Assembly: GCA_013397075.1 (NCBI GenBank)
Contig: VWZS01003477.1
Span: 1,736,001-1,800,000, forward strand
DNA from: Rhabdornis inornatus
Lineage: Eukaryota; Chordata; Aves; Passeriformes; Rhabdornithidae
Direction: 5' to 3'
Length of the DNA: 64,000 nt
Positions within the stretch are counted from its first letter, which is position 1. Each line of letters opens with the position of its first letter. Below the pieces are notes generated by a model. It was not told the DNA's origin, made no database searches, and was given only the letters and a program-made list of their open reading frames with translations. Both the position numbers and the translations under genes were made by a program. This document shows positions 63,377 through 64,000 of the stretch, piece by piece.

Positions 63377-63674
63377 ACTTCCTCTTCCACAGCTTTTTAA
63401 CAGCAGTGAGAAAAAAGCTTGGTCCCATATATCGTTATGAATCTTGTTTTCTTTCCTACTGTTATATACATTTGAATGAGCCTTTGTTTTGTCACCTTTA
63501 TCCATATGGTGGGATAAACCTAAGTTGTCAGAGCTGAACAATATTTTTCTTTAGCCCTAGTGTTAAAATCCTTGAACAGACTACTGGACCTTTCATCCAT
63601 TACAAGTGTAGAAAAATGAACTGCAGTCAAAATAGGGGCACATTCCGTAGAGGTAATTTTCCTCCAAACAAAAA

Positions 63675-63696
63675 TGTGTGTGTGTGTGTGTGTGTA
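63675..63696. repeat. (TG)n microsatellite
   Basis: About eleven consecutive TG units. A pure dinucleotide repeat, likely length-variable. Confidence 0.95.
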
Positions 63697-63989
63697 TAAT
63701 AATTCATGTAACATCAGTGGATCATTCAGGCAAGAACTCCAAATCAGTCACCCCAGTGTGGTGCATTAGAAGGAGTGATTATTGTGGGTCCCTTCATGCT
63801 TTTTTTCACTTCGTTAATTGAACCCACATAATCAGAGGGAAAGTCCTAGTTTTACATTATTTTAAAAGCTTTTTACTTATTCTTTACCTCACACAGCTTG
63901 TTTTGTGGGATAAGCCTGGGGTTCGTGGTGCTACTTTATTTGTTCCTTAGTAGCAGTTAACTGATTTTATTTTTAAATGTCTTTTATAG

Positions 63990-64000
63990 ATGAAAGAATT
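63990..64000 (+). CDS. TMEM242: TMEM242 exon 4, first 11 bases (cut by window end)
   Basis: The acceptor cttttatag is followed by ATGAAAGAATT in phase 0, giving Met-Lys-Glu and an incomplete Phe or Leu codon. In human TMEM242 the residues after VHS are MNDF, so M-K-E-(F) is the expected conservative match and phase agrees with the exon 3 donor. The remaining C-terminal part (about 30 residues in mammals) and the 3' UTR lie beyond the window. With only 11 bases the call depends on phase, acceptor and this short alignment. Confidence 0.72.

Larger units (their letters stand above)
50147..63989 (+). other. TMEM242: TMEM242 intron 3
   Basis: An intron of about 13.8 kb between the strong donor after exon 3 and the acceptor at 63,988-63,989. 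Most of it is AT-rich without recognised genes. Its notable contents are an isolated GC-rich island at 52.68-53.29 kb, a candidate alternative last exon at 55,315, two CR1 tails (55.1 and 60.5 kb), a 32-bp tandem duplication at 61.15 kb and several microsatellites. Confidence 0.8.

Noticed and set aside
1..64000. Search for tRNA, rRNA, snRNA, CRISPR arrays, operons or prokaryotic genes
   Set aside because: None seen. Splice sites, CpG islands and CR1 repeats show a vertebrate nuclear genome, so bacterial feature types do not apply.

Overview
This window looks like a piece of a bird nuclear genome. Genes are split by long AT-rich introns, promoters sit in CpG islands, and the only interspersed repeats I can place with confidence are CR1 LINE fragments, including one ending in the typical 3' octamer-like ATTCTAT/ATGAT repeats. 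I recognised no Alu, L1 or other mammalian repeat. Two known vertebrate genes are present, both incomplete because they run off the window: ZDHHC14 (minus strand, first coding exon) and TMEM242, formerly C6orf35 (plus strand, three complete exons and the start of the fourth). They are divergent neighbours, as on human chromosome 6q25, with about 21.7 kb between their start codons.

Layout. 1-21,392 is read as part of ZDHHC14 intron 1. It is AT-rich, with one ancient CR1 relic, one younger CR1 tail fused to a long (CAAA)n tract, and microsatellites. 21,393-21,643 is the first coding exon of ZDHHC14. About 22.34-23.86 kb is a CpG island, its probable promoter, broken by a 128-base N gap and carrying a cluster of ZNF143/STAF-type motifs. 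23.89-25.21 kb is a pair of CR1 copies in opposite orientations. 25.2-43.1 kb is intergenic, with no recognised gene but a few palindromes, RFX-like motifs and two unexplained open frames. 43.1-44.2 kb is the TMEM242 promoter CpG island with coding exon 1. Exons 2 and 3 lie at 45.25 and 50.01 kb. Intron 3 is long (about 13.8 kb) and holds an isolated GC-rich island at 52.7-53.3 kb and a candidate alternative last exon at 55.3 kb. The acceptor and first 11 bases of exon 4 are the last bases of the window.

The two genes are not known to share a pathway. ZDHHC14 encodes a Golgi/ER membrane protein S-acyltransferase. TMEM242 encodes an inner-mitochondrial-membrane assembly factor for the ATP synthase rotor ring. 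Their closeness is a matter of conserved synteny. I found no RNA gene and no sign of a novel multi-gene system. The points most worth checking are the intronic CpG island, the in-frame alternative terminal exon of TMEM242, the separation of the ZDHHC14 start codon from its CpG island, and the ZNF143 motif cluster.
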